Shown: positions 26,215 to 33,985 of the stretch, piece by piece | How the letters are laid out: every line of letters starts with the position of its first letter | Position numbering within the stretch: position 1 is the first letter of the stretch | Assembly: GCF_000820085.1 (NCBI RefSeq) | Contig: NZ_CDBN01000023.1 | Span: 1 to 59,685 of the forward strand | DNA length: 59,685 bases | Origin: Aeromonas sanarellii | Lineage (GTDB): Bacteria > Pseudomonadota > Gammaproteobacteria > Enterobacterales > Aeromonadaceae | Reading direction: 5' to 3' | Position numbers and translations under genes: made by a program | The notes under the pieces: model-generated | The model's input: the letters and a program-made list of their open reading frames with translations, nothing else | The model's database searches: none | What the model was told of the DNA's origin: nothing

Positions 26215-26874
26215 ATGTTAGCTGCCGTGATCTTCGATATGGACGGTGTTCTGATCGACTCGGAACCCTTTTGGCAACGAGCCCAGATGGCCGTGTTTTC
26301 CGAGCTGGGCCATCCCCACACGGAAGAGGACTGCAACTCCACCATAGGGGTGCGCATCGATCAGCTGGTGGCCCACTGGTATCGTCTGCGCCCCTGGAGC
26401 GGGCCGAGCCAGGAAGAAGTCGTGCAACGCATCCTCGATCAGGTGATCACCCTCATCCTGCAGGAGGGTCAGGCCAAGGCTGGTGTGCTGGAAGCCCTCG
26501 ACCTCATCGATGCGCAAGGGCTGAAAGTGGGTCTGGCTACTTCCTCCCCCTTCGCCATGGTGGAGGCGGTGCTCGGCAAGCTCGGCATCCGGGATCGCTT
26601 CCTGGCGGTGCACTCCGCCGAGGTGGAGCGCTTTGGCAAGCCTCACCCGGATGTCTACATCCACGCCGCCGAGAAGCTGGGGGTGGAGCCCGTGCACTGT
26701 CTCGCCATCGAGGACAGCTTCACCGGCCTGCTCGCCGCCAAGGCCGCCTCCATGACGGCGCTGATCGTGCCGGACCCTGCGCTGGTCGGCGACCCCCGTC
26801 TGGCCATCGCCAACCATCGGCTCGCCTGCCTGAGCGAACTGGATGCCGACATGCTGGCTCGCTGGGTCAAGTAA
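26215..26874 (+). CDS. hxpB: HAD-family sugar phosphatase (YniC/HxpB-like)
   Basis: A 219-residue HAD hydrolase. Motif I FDMDGVLIDSEP gives nucleophile Asp8 and Asp10; motif II is LATSS, motif III Lys in RFGKPHPDVY and motif IV IEDSFTG. A cap domain (about 15-95) fits subfamily I. E. coli YniC/HxpB dephosphorylates hexitol and 2-deoxyglucose phosphates. The last 31 codons (from LVGDPRLAIANH) are repeated twice downstream at 130-bp intervals, each ending in a stop. The gene remains full length, so the duplication has not broken it. Confidence 0.88.
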   Translation: MLAAVIFDMDGVLIDSEPFWQRAQMAVFSELGHPHTEEDCNSTIGVRIDQLVAHWYRLRPWSGPSQEEVVQRILDQVITLILQEGQAKAGVLEALDLIDAQGLKVGLATSSPFAMVEAVLGKLGIRDRFLAVHSAEVERFGKPHPDVYIHAAEKLGVEPVHCLAIEDSFTGLLAAKAASMTALIVPDPALVGDPRLAIANHRLACLSELDADMLARWVK

Positions 26875-27132
26875 ACAACAGGCAGACGCGGATCGTTCCA
26901 ATGAATCCGCCCTGGTCGGCGACCCCCGGCTGGCCATCGCTAACCATCAGCTCGCCTGCCTGAGCGAACTGGATGCCGACATGCTGGCTCGCTGGGTCAA
27001 GTAAACAACAGGCAGGCGCGGATCGTTCCAATGAATCCACCCTGGTCGGCGACCCCCGGCTGGCCATCGCCAACCATCAGCTCGCCTGCCTGAGCGAGCT
27101 GGATGCCGAGATGCTGGCTCGCTGGATCAAGT
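26782..27132 (+). repeat. 130-bp tandem repeat, about 2.7 copies, covering the 3' end of hxpB
   Basis: Copies begin with CTGGTCGGCGACCCCCG at 26782, 26912 and 27042. Each contains the last 31 codons of hxpB with its stop codon (TAA in copies 1 and 2, TGA in copy 3) and copies 1 and 2 add a 37-bp spacer (ACAACAGGCAG...GATCGTTCCAATGAATCC). Copies 1 and 2 are nearly identical; copy 3 has a few more changes but keeps the coding sense (ARWIK stop). Bases just before copies 2 and 3 resemble the codons for LIVPDP in the gene, with small indels, so the homology extends a little further. The rest of the 26875-27273 gap holds no other gene. Confidence 0.95.
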
Positions 27133-27273
27133 GATCCCGCAGGGGCGTTTGCAGTGCCCTCCACGGGCGCCCCTTGATCCCGGTCATAAACGTGCGCTTG
27201 CTCGCGGTTGCGCCGCCTCTTGGCGACTAGAATCAGGGGAACAGAGGCGGCCAGTTGGCCCCGGGAGGTCATC

Positions 27274-27477
27274 ATGATCGAGTACACCAGCAAGCGCATC
27301 GTCTGCCCCCACTGTGGTCATCACACCCGAGTCGAGCTGGATGCCAGCCAGGGGGATCAGGAGTTCTACGAGGATTGCATGGCCTGCTGCAATCCCATCC
27401 ACCTGCGGCTGCACCGGGACGAGGCCCGCGACTGCCTGCAACTGTTCGTGGATGCGGACGACGAGCAGGTCTTCTAG
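27274..27477 (+). CDS. CPXCG-motif cysteine-rich zinc-ribbon protein
   Basis: A 67-residue protein starting MIEYTSKRIVCPHCGHHT, with a second pair CMACC near residue 36, giving a four-cysteine zinc ribbon of the CPXCG family. The C-terminal part is acidic (VDADDEQVF). Its function is unknown. The ATG is chosen because GGGAGGTC precedes it; the same frame extends upstream without a site. Confidence 0.82.
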   Translation: MIEYTSKRIVCPHCGHHTRVELDASQGDQEFYEDCMACCNPIHLRLHRDEARDCLQLFVDADDEQVF

Positions 27478-27599
27478 GCTTTCGAGAGCTTGGCCCGGGA
27501 TGGCCGACAGAGCGGTGGCATCTGGGCCGTGACGGCTCCCCCCATGCGAACGTCAAGGCGCCGCGCTGAGCGGCGCTGTCGACGGGTCGCCTTTCAGGG

Positions 27600-27977
27600 C
27601 TACACCAGCCAGCAATACAGCAGCACGCCACCGCCTATCCAGAGCGCGACAAACACCGCCGCGGCCACCCGGCTCACGGGCCGCTGGGCGGCCCTGGCGG
27701 CGGTGGCCCTGTGCTCCTTCATCACCTTTGGCGGGATCAGCCGCACGGCCAGCATGATCCCGAGCGGCACCAGGACGAGGTCATCCAGGTAGCCGAGCAC
27801 GGGGATGAAGTCCGGGATGAGGTCGATGGGCGAGAGGGCATAGGCGGCGACAAACAACGCAAGCGCCTTCGCATACCAGGGGGTCCTGGGATCCCGGGCC
27901 GCGAGCCACACCGCATGAACATCGCACTCGATGGCTTTAGCCCACTGCCTGGCTTTCGAGATGAGCCTTGTCGTCAT
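27600..27977 (-). CDS. YkvA-like DUF1232 membrane protein
   Basis: A 125-residue protein with the DUF1232 signature WYAKALALFVAAYALSPIDLIPDFIPVLG at about residues 33-61 and further helices (VLVPLGIMLAVRLI and VAAAVFVALWIGGGVLLYCWL). The family is small membrane proteins of unknown function. The frame continues 54 codons upstream, but GGAGATC lies just before the ATG at 27977, the preferred start. Confidence 0.82.
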   Translation of the reverse strand: MTTRLISKARQWAKAIECDVHAVWLAARDPRTPWYAKALALFVAAYALSPIDLIPDFIPVLGYLDDLVLVPLGIMLAVRLIPPKVMKEHRATAARAAQRPVSRVAAAVFVALWIGGGVLLYCWLV

Positions 27978-28093
27978 GATCTCCGTCCCTCTGCCCCCCG
28001 TGTAACGGGAGCTCCCCTTCGAGACAGGGCGCCTCCCCTGCCCCATGTCACGCGATACCCGGTACCGCCTTTGACCCATCGCCCCGAGAGACG

Positions 28094-28122
28094 ACAGGGG
28101 CCTGCCTGTCGCAGGCCCCTGT
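28094..28122 (-). terminator. Hairpin downstream of ribE
   Basis: ACAGGGGCCTGC/GCAGGCCCCTGT 12-bp stem with a 5-base loop, 25 bp after the ribE stop. It has no T-run, so it may be an intrinsic stabiliser or a Rho-assisted terminator. Confidence 0.6.
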
Positions 28123-28146
28123 GGCCGCGGCGTCCGCATGGGGGCA

Positions 28147-28764
28147 TCAGTCAGGGCGGCGCGCCGCCAGCACCCGCTCCACCGTGTCGACGATGGCCTG
28201 GGTCTGGGGATCGATCTCGATATTGGTCTGCCAGCCTGCCTTGACCCAGCCGAGGTTGGTGCGGGCCAGGGTCTCGGGGATAAGGTTGACGCAGAACTCG
28301 CTGCCTCGCACCTCCCCTACGGTGAGGCTGATGCCGTCGATGCCGATGTAGCCCTTGGTCAGCACGTATTTCATCAGTTCGGGGGCGAGGCGATACCACA
28401 CCTGGCGGTTGTTCGGGGTGTCGATGACCGAGGTCACCTGCGCCGTGCCCATGATGTGGCCGGACATGGCATGACCGCCGATCTCGTCCCCAAAGCGGGC
28501 GGCCCGCTCCACGTTGATCTTGTCCCCCACCGCCAGTTGCCCGAGGTTGGTGAGGCGCAGGGTCTCCTGCATCAGATCGAAGCTGACCAGATCCCCCTCC
28601 ACCCGGGTGACCGTCAGGCAGCAGCCGTTGTGGGCCACGGAGGCGCCGAGCGCCAGCCCCTCGCCCCAGGCCGGGCTCGGCATGCGGATCACGTGGGTGC
28701 GAAAGTTGGGCAGCGCCTCGATGGCCACCAGTTCGGCGGTCCCCTGTACTATGCCGGTAAACAT
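28147..28764 (-). CDS. ribE: Riboflavin synthase, alpha chain
   Basis: A 205-residue riboflavin synthase that converts two 6,7-dimethyl-8-ribityllumazine into riboflavin. The N-terminal signature [12 protein letters not shown] is exact. Two homologous lumazine-binding barrels follow: residues about 1-97 ([12 protein letters not shown]) and about 98-195 ([27 protein letters not shown]). The long upstream extension of the frame has no ribosome site. No FMN riboswitch sequence was evident upstream. It is divergent from the UPF0253 gene. Confidence 0.96.
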   Translation of the reverse strand: MFTGIVQGTAELVAIEALPNFRTHVIRMPSPAWGEGLALGASVAHNGCCLTVTRVEGDLVSFDLMQETLRLTNLGQLAVGDKINVERAARFGDEIGGHAMSGHIMGTAQVTSVIDTPNNRQVWYRLAPELMKYVLTKGYIGIDGISLTVGEVRGSEFCVNLIPETLARTNLGWVKAGWQTNIEIDPQTQAIVDTVERVLAARRPD

Positions 28765-28899
28765 GTGTCTCTCCACGCTGTGACAAAATTGTCGGCAGGT
28801 TACCCCCGCCCCCCCTGCAAGACAAGCATGCCGGCTGACAAGGAGAAGCGCGATCGCTATAGTGACCCCATTCAATCCAGGCTTAACGAGGAAACAAAA

Positions 28900-29106
28900 A
28901 TGCAGGTATATCAGTGCTGTGAAGCCATTCGAATCGCCTACAACCAGATTGGCTCCGGTGAGCAGGGTTATGTGCCCCAGGCCATCGCCGCCAGCATACG
29001 GGCGCTCAACGCCGTGGCGTCCGACGAGCGGGTGCCGGCAGATCTGCGCGAGCAGGCAGCCTATGCCGCGGCCAACCTGCTGATCAGCGATCACGAGGAC
29101 GCCTGA
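28900..29106 (+). CDS. yaeP: UPF0253 (YaeP-like) small protein
   Basis: A 68-residue protein aligned by eye to Yae[24 protein letters not shown] and the C-terminal [19 protein letters not shown]. The family is short, helical and uncharacterised. A GAGGAAAC site precedes the ATG. It is the only plus-strand gene between ribE and the MATE transporter. Confidence 0.87.
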   Translation: MQVYQCCEAIRIAYNQIGSGEQGYVPQAIAASIRALNAVASDERVPADLREQAAYAAANLLISDHEDA

Positions 29107-29257
29107 TCCCGGGCACAAGTCGACCGCCGACCTTCCCCGTTGGCGGATTTTCAGGCTAGAATGACACCCCCGCATTTTGTCTCCTCAGGACGAGGAGGCA
29201 AAAGCCCATCTCTCTTACCCGCTCTTTCTCTATTATCTGATCCACTCGGAGGTGTCA

Positions 29258-30637
29258 GTGCAACGTTATTGGTCCGAGGCGAAGCAGCTCCTTCGTCTAG
29301 CCAGCCCCATACTGGTGGCCCAGGTGGCCCAGATCGCCATGAACTTCGTCGATACCGTGATGGCGGGACAGGTGAGCGCCGTGGATCTCGCCGCCGTGTC
29401 GGTGGCCTCCAGCTTCTGGCTGCCGGTCATCCTGCTGGTGCAGGGCATCATCATGGCGCTCACCCCCATCGTCTCCCAGCTCAACGGCGCCCGCAAACAA
29501 GACGAGGTGCGCCCCGCCGTGCACCAGGGCTTCTGGCTGGCGCTGATGGTGACCCCCATCGCCATGGTGGCGCTCTACTTCAGCCCCCTGGCGCTGCAGT
29601 TTATGGACGTGGATCCCGTCATGGCGGAGAAGACCGCCGGCTACCTGCACGCCATCCTGTGGGGGCTACCCGCCTTCGTGCTGTTCCAGGTGCTGCGCAA
29701 CTTCAGCGAGGGGCTCTCCCACACCATGCCGACCATGGTGATCGGCTTCGTGGGGCTCGCGGTCAATATCCCGGCGAACTACATCTTCATCCACGGCCAC
29801 TTCGGCATGCCCAAGCTCGGCGGGGTCGGCTGCGGCGTGGCCACCGCCATCGTGCTCTGGGCCATGCTGCTGGCGATGATCCTCTATGTGAAGTTCTCCT
29901 CCCACTTCCAGAAGATCAACCTCTTCGCCCAGCTGGCACACCCCAACGGCAGCCGGATCTGGCGCCTGTTTCGCCTGGGGTTCCCCATCGCCATGGCCAT
30001 CTTCTGCGAGGTGACCCTGTTTACCGTGGTGGCCCTGATGCTGGCCCCGTTCGGTGCCGAAACGGTGGCGAGCCACCAGATAGCGCTGAACTTCTCCAGC
30101 CTGGTGTTTATGCTCCCGCTGTCCATCGGTGTCGGCGTGACCATCCGGGTCGGTCACAACATAGGGGAAGGGCAACCGGATCAGGCCAGGGTCGCCGCCC
30201 GCACCGGCCTGATGCTGGGCATGGGGGTCGCCGCCGCGACCGCCGCCCTCACCGTGCTGCTGCGCGAGCCCATCGCCGGGATCTACACCGATGATCTCCA
30301 GGTGATAGGCCTGGCCGCCACCCTGCTGTTCTTCGCCGCCATCTACCAGATCTCCGACTCGGTGCAGGTGGTAGCGGCGGCGGCCCTTCGCGGCTACAAG
30401 GACACTCAGGCCATCTTCTACGTCACCATCGTCGCCTACTGGGGCATGGGGCTGCCCACCGGCATGATCCTGGGACTGACCGACTGGGTGGTGCCGCGCA
30501 TGGGGCCCCAGGGCTTCTGGGTCGGCTTCATCGTCGGCCTCACCTCTGCCGCCCTGATGCTGGGAGCGCGGCTGCGCGTCATCTATGGCCGCTTCGCCAG
30601 CCCCGCGGCCTGCACCGCCCTCTCCCGGGCGCAGTAG
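29258..30637 (+). CDS. norM: NorM-type MATE multidrug/Na+ antiporter
   Basis: A 459-residue MATE transporter with twelve predicted helices in two six-helix bundles, starting QRYWSEAKQLLRLASPILVAQVAQ and including the NorM motif NFVDTVMAG. It exports cationic drugs and dyes in exchange for Na+ or H+. The frame opens 27 codons earlier, but GTG at 29258 with CGGAGG five bases upstream gives the family's normal N-terminus. Another GTG two codons before is less well spaced. Confidence 0.93.
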   Translation: MQRYWSEAKQLLRLASPILVAQVAQIAMNFVDTVMAGQVSAVDLAAVSVASSFWLPVILLVQGIIMALTPIVSQLNGARKQDEVRPAVHQGFWLALMVTPIAMVALYFSPLALQFMDVDPVMAEKTAGYLHAILWGLPAFVLFQVLRNFSEGLSHTMPTMVIGFVGLAVNIPANYIFIHGHFGMPKLGGVGCGVATAIVLWAMLLAMILYVKFSSHFQKINLFAQLAHPNGSRIWRLFRLGFPIAMAIFCEVTLFTVVALMLAPFGAETVASHQIALNFSSLVFMLPLSIGVGVTIRVGHNIGEGQPDQARVAARTGLMLGMGVAAATAALTVLLREPIAGIYTDDLQVIGLAATLLFFAAIYQISDSVQVVAAAALRGYKDTQAIFYVTIVAYWGMGLPTGMILGLTDWVVPRMGPQGFWVGFIVGLTSAALMLGARLRVIYGRFASPAACTALSRAQ

Positions 30638-30744
30638 GGCGCAGCCAGGAGCACAGGGAGCCGCGCGTTTTTTGGCGGCTCGCCTGTAAAATCAACAGGC
30701 TGCGCAAGAACTGGGCAAACAGTCTCCTTTGTGCATGTCCCTTG

Positions 30745-30773
30745 TTGACAGCCTTGGGGGCCATGGGTAGTAT
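30745..30773 (+). promoter_or_regulatory. Sigma-70 promoter of the tRNA-Val operon
   Basis: TTGACA (30745-30750) and TAGTAT (30768-30773) are separated by exactly 17 bases and followed by a GC-rich discriminator (GCCGACC), as in stringently controlled stable RNA promoters. Confidence 0.88.
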
Positions 30774-30833
30774 GCCGACCACGCCAGCAGTGCTGGCGGG
30801 AATAAAGCGGGCTTTCGGTCCGGTTTATGAAGT

Positions 30834-30910
30834 GGGTTTATAGCTCAGTTGGTTAGAGCACTACCTTGACATGGTAGGGGTCGTTGGTTCGAATCCAATT
30901 AAACCCACCA
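30834..30910 (+). tRNA. tRNA-Val (GAC), type A
   Basis: 77 nt with encoded CCA. Acceptor stem GGGTTTA/TAAACCC, anticodon stem CTACC/GGTAG around TTGACAT (anticodon GAC) and T-arm GTTGG/CCAAT. First of five; identical in body to the fourth. Confidence 0.98.
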
Positions 30911-30921
30911 CTTTTCGTGAT

Positions 30922-30998
30922 GCGTCCTTAGCTCAGCTGGTTAGAGCACCACCTTGACATGGTGGGGGTCGGTGGTTCGAATCCACTAGGACGCACCA
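30922..30998 (+). tRNA. tRNA-Val (GAC), type B
   Basis: 77 nt with CCA. Acceptor GCGTCCT/AGGACGC, anticodon stem CCACC/GGTGG around GAC, T-arm GGTGG/CCACT. Flanked by TTCGTGA and TCACGAA, which are exact complements. Confidence 0.98.
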
Positions 30999-31015
30999 TC
31001 ACGAAACCCTGTTAT

Positions 31016-31092
31016 GCGTCCTTAGCTCAGCTGGTTAGAGCATCACCTTGACATGGTGGGGGTCGGTGGTTCGAATCCACTAGGACGCACCA
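31016..31092 (+). tRNA. tRNA-Val (GAC), type B
   Basis: 77 nt with CCA; same acceptor and T-arm as the second copy, but the anticodon stem starts TCACC (a U-G pair closes it). Flanked by complementary CTGTTA and TAACAG. Confidence 0.98.
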
Positions 31093-31129
31093 TAACAGTT
31101 TGAATAAATTGCAGATATGAATTTGATGT

Positions 31130-31206
31130 GGGTTTATAGCTCAGTTGGTTAGAGCACTACCTTGACATGGTAGGGGTCGTTGGTTCGAATCCAATTAAAC
31201 CCACCA
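31130..31206 (+). tRNA. tRNA-Val (GAC), type A
   Basis: 77 nt with CCA; sequence as the first copy (GGGTTTA acceptor). Anticodon GAC. Confidence 0.98.
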
Positions 31207-31243
31207 CTCCCCTGCAATCACACAAAGTCGCCTTGCGCACCCT

Positions 31244-31320
31244 GCGTCCTTAGCTCAGCTGGTTAGAGCATCACCTTGACATGGTGGGGGTCGGTGGTTC
31301 GAATCCACTAGGACGCACCA
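31244..31320 (+). tRNA. tRNA-Val (GAC), type B
   Basis: 77 nt with CCA; body as the third copy (GCGTCCT acceptor, TCACC anticodon stem). Last of the array, followed within 10 bases by a terminator. Confidence 0.98.
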
Positions 31321-31325
31321 GATTG

Positions 31326-31354
31326 AAAAAGCCCGCTCCTAGAGCGGGCTTTTT
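31326..31354 (+). terminator. Rho-independent terminator of the tRNA-Val operon
   Basis: AGCCCGCTC/GAGCGGGCT 9-bp stem with a three-base loop, A5 before and T5 after. Confidence 0.93.
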
Positions 31355-31450
31355 GCATTTCTCCCCTTTCCTGCCCGTATCTGAACGACTGAATCCGCCG
31401 TGCGTTCAATCATGCCCGGCAGGCAGGCCCCCCGTCCGAAGGCGATCTCG

Positions 31451-33853
31451 TCAGAAGAGATCGAGCTGCTGGCCGCAGATCCGCTCGAACGATTCGCCGA
31501 TAAAGGGCAGGATGGCGTCGGCGATGGGCCTCAGTTGCTTGTCGATATAGTGCTCGTAGTCGATGGCGCTGCGCCTGTATTCCAGCGGCTCTGGCCCGTT
31601 CAAGGTCACCAGGTAGGCGATGGTGCCCCTGTGCTGGTAGCGCTGGGGCTGACCGCGGCGCAGGTTCTCCTCGTCGGCCAGACGCGCCGCCCGCACATGG
31701 GGCGGCACGTTCTTCTGGTACTCCTCGAGCTTCTGGCGCAGCCGCTTGCGATAGACCAGCAGATCGTCGTGCAAGCCGGCCCGGGTCTCGTCCACCATGG
31801 TGCGCACATAGCCGCTGGGATCCTGGTCGTGGAAGACCAGCTCATAGAGCCGGGTCTGGAAGGCCTTGGCAAGGGGCGTCCAGTCGGTGCGCACCGTCTC
31901 CAGCCCCTTGAACACCAGGTGCTCAGCTTCCCCTTCACCCACCAGCCCCGCATAGCGCTTCTTGCTCCCCTTCTCCAGCCCGCGGATGGTGGGCATCAGG
32001 AAGCGGCGGTAGTGGGTCTCGTACTGGATCTCCAGATGGCTCGGCAAGTCGAACTCCCCCCTGATCCGCGCCGCCCAGTTGTCGTTGATCAGCTTCGCCA
32101 GCCGCTGGCCAATCTCGTCCGCCTGCTCGGGGCTGGCATCCCGCCCCAGGTGCACGAAGGTGGAGTCGGTGTCGCCATAGATCACCTCGAACCCCTCCCC
32201 CTCTATCCACTCCCGGGTCTGCTGCATGATGCCGTGACCCCGCAGGGTGATGGAGGAGGCAAGCCTCGGGTCGTAGAAGCGGCAGCCCCCCGAGCCCAGC
32301 ACCCCGTAGAAGGAGTTCATGATGATCTTGATGGCCTGGGAGAGCGCCTTGTTGCCGGCCGCCTTGGCCCTGTCCCGCGCCGCCCACAGGGTGGCGATGA
32401 GATCCGGCAGGAAGTGCCGCTCGCGGGAGAACAGGGCGCCGCGAAAGCCAGGAATGGCGTGCGCGGGGTGTTGCAACCCCTCCACCAGCCCCATGGGATC
32501 GATGCAGAAGGTGCGGATGATGCTGGGATAGAGGCTCTTGAAGTCGAGCACCAGCACGTGGCGATAGAGGCCGGGTTTGGAGTCCATCACATAGCCGCCG
32601 GGGCTTGCCAGCCCGCCGTCGGCCGGCAAATTGGGGGCCACGTAGCCGCCGCGGTGAAGCCGTGGCAGATAGAGGTTGGTAAAGGCCGCCACCGAGCCCC
32701 CCACCCTGTCGAGCTCCAACCCGGTGAGGGAGGCCCGCTCGATGGCGAAGGGGATGAGGTGGCAGAAGTCAAAGATCTCCCACACCAGCTTGCAGTCTTC
32801 CAGGTTGTAGCGGGCCAGCGCCTCCTTGTCGGAGTGAAACAGCTCGGTGATCTTCTCCCCCCGGTTCGCCACGTCCTCGATGTCCTTGCCGCGGCCGAGC
32901 AGCTCGCTTGCCACCGCATCCAGGCTGTAGCTCGGGAACTGCCAGGTGGCGCTTTTGAGGGTATCGATGCCGTCCAGCACCATGCGCCCGGGGATGATGA
33001 CGCTGCCGCTCTGGGGGTCGTTTCGGGACGAGCGCCAGAAGCAGAGCTCCCTCCCGCGCCCGAGCCGCAGCCGCCGCTTGCCGAGCTCGGCGCGGCGCAG
33101 CAGCAGGCGAAAGTCGAAGTTGACCACGTTCCAGCCGATGACGAGATCGGGATCGTGCAGCTGGAACCAGCGCTCCAGGGCGCCGAACAGGGCGCTCTCG
33201 TCCGCCACCCACTCGACCCGGGTGCCCCAGCTATCGGCATCCGCCTCCGGGGTGCCAATCATGATGACCCGCGCATCCTCACGGCTATAGAGCCCCACCG
33301 AGAAGAGGGCCCCGTCCATGGCGCACTCCACGTCGAGGGACACCCAGGAGAGGGTCGGCGTCACGGCCTGGGGCGCGCAGCGCGCCTCGTTCACCTCCCA
33401 GTAGCCCTGACTGCCCCCCCTGCGCCTCGCCTTGCCATCGAAGCGTACCCCTGCGGTGATGAAGCGCTCCATCAAAAAGCGCTCCGGCAGCCGGATATCC
33501 GCCTCGAAGTGCTCCAGGCCGCGGATGAGCAGCAGCTCGATGGCGCGGTGGAAGGCGCTCAGGGTCGCGAAGTAGCAGCCCACCACCCGACTGCCCTCGA
33601 AGGTGTGCATGGGCAGGCGGCGAAACCGCCCCCGCACCCCGGCGCCCTTGAAGAGCTCGGCCGCCTCCTCCAGGTGGCGCTCCGGCAGGAAGAAGACCGG
33701 CTCCTGTCCCGGCACCACCAGCCGCACCGGCCCCTGGGCGCTCCAGAGCCACATCACTATCTCGGTACGCCCCTGCACATCCCGGCCGTGACGGGTCAGG
33801 ATGAAACCGTCGAGCGGCGGGGTGGCGGGCGGAGCGGGCTGGATCTCGGTCAT
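31451..33853 (-). CDS. polB: DNA polymerase II (family B)
   Basis: An 800-residue family B polymerase used in SOS repair and replication restart. The 3'-5' exonuclease has Exo I SLDVE (D174, E176), Exo II GWNVVNFDF and Exo III YNLEDCKLVW. Polymerase motif A is DFKSLYPSIIRTF (D437), motif B KIIMNSFYGVLG and motif C YGDTDST (D561, D563). All catalytic residues are present. The start MTEIQPAPP is an ATG; an upstream TTG in the same frame is less likely. A LexA-like box 35 bp upstream supports SOS control. Confidence 0.97.
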   Translation of the reverse strand: MTEIQPAPPATPPLDGFILTRHGRDVQGRTEIVMWLWSAQGPVRLVVPGQEPVFFLPERHLEEAAELFKGAGVRGRFRRLPMHTFEGSRVVGCYFATLSAFHRAIELLLIRGLEHFEADIRLPERFLMERFITAGVRFDGKARRRGGSQGYWEVNEARCAPQAVTPTLSWVSLDVECAMDGALFSVGLYSREDARVIMIGTPEADADSWGTRVEWVADESALFGALERWFQLHDPDLVIGWNVVNFDFRLLLRRAELGKRRLRLGRGRELCFWRSSRNDPQSGSVIIPGRMVLDGIDTLKSATWQFPSYSLDAVASELLGRGKDIEDVANRGEKITELFHSDKEALARYNLEDCKLVWEIFDFCHLIPFAIERASLTGLELDRVGGSVAAFTNLYLPRLHRGGYVAPNLPADGGLASPGGYVMDSKPGLYRHVLVLDFKSLYPSIIRTFCIDPMGLVEGLQHPAHAIPGFRGALFSRERHFLPDLIATLWAARDRAKAAGNKALSQAIKIIMNSFYGVLGSGGCRFYDPRLASSITLRGHGIMQQTREWIEGEGFEVIYGDTDSTFVHLGRDASPEQADEIGQRLAKLINDNWAARIRGEFDLPSHLEIQYETHYRRFLMPTIRGLEKGSKKRYAGLVGEGEAEHLVFKGLETVRTDWTPLAKAFQTRLYELVFHDQDPSGYVRTMVDETRAGLHDDLLVYRKRLRQKLEEYQKNVPPHVRAARLADEENLRRGQPQRYQHRGTIAYLVTLNGPEPLEYRRSAIDYEHYIDKQLRPIADAILPFIGESFERICGQQLDLF

Positions 33854-33887
33854 GCAGGCTATGGGGTTCAAGGCTGGGATGAGACTA

Positions 33888-33903
33888 TTGTACGTTCATA
33901 CAG
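33888..33903 (-). promoter_or_regulatory. LexA-like SOS box upstream of polB
   Basis: On the minus strand it reads CTGTATGAACGTACAA, matching CTG-N10-CAG at 5 of 6 defining bases. It is 35 bp from the polB ATG and about 83 bp from the divergent lipoprotein ATG, so it could affect both. Confidence 0.6.
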
Positions 33904-33985
33904 TAGCGACCCGCAATCCTGACTGCCCGGGACTATGATATGCCGTATAATCCGCTCAAGATCAGCCTCTCTCCCAGGAGTCTCC

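Noticed and set aside
26199..26963. A 254-codon frame over hxpB and the repeat spacer
   Set aside because: It is a shifted frame of the phosphatase and repeat region; the product is arginine-rich and unlike any protein.
26782..27132. The 130-bp repeats as a transposon or integron element
   Set aside because: There is no transposase, no target-site duplication and no inverted ends; the repeats are copies of gene sequence.
28500..28900. An FMN riboswitch upstream of ribE
   Set aside because: No RFN-type conserved segments were recognisable in the short leader between ribE and the divergent gene.
30834..31320. The five near-identical units as a CRISPR-like array
   Set aside because: Each unit folds as a complete tRNA with CCA and GAC anticodon; spacings are irregular and there are no cas genes.
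31400..33922. An 840-codon open frame antisense to polB
   Set aside because: Shadow frame produced by GC-rich coding bias; polB has full catalytic motifs on the other strand and the antisense product is low-complexity and unlike any family.
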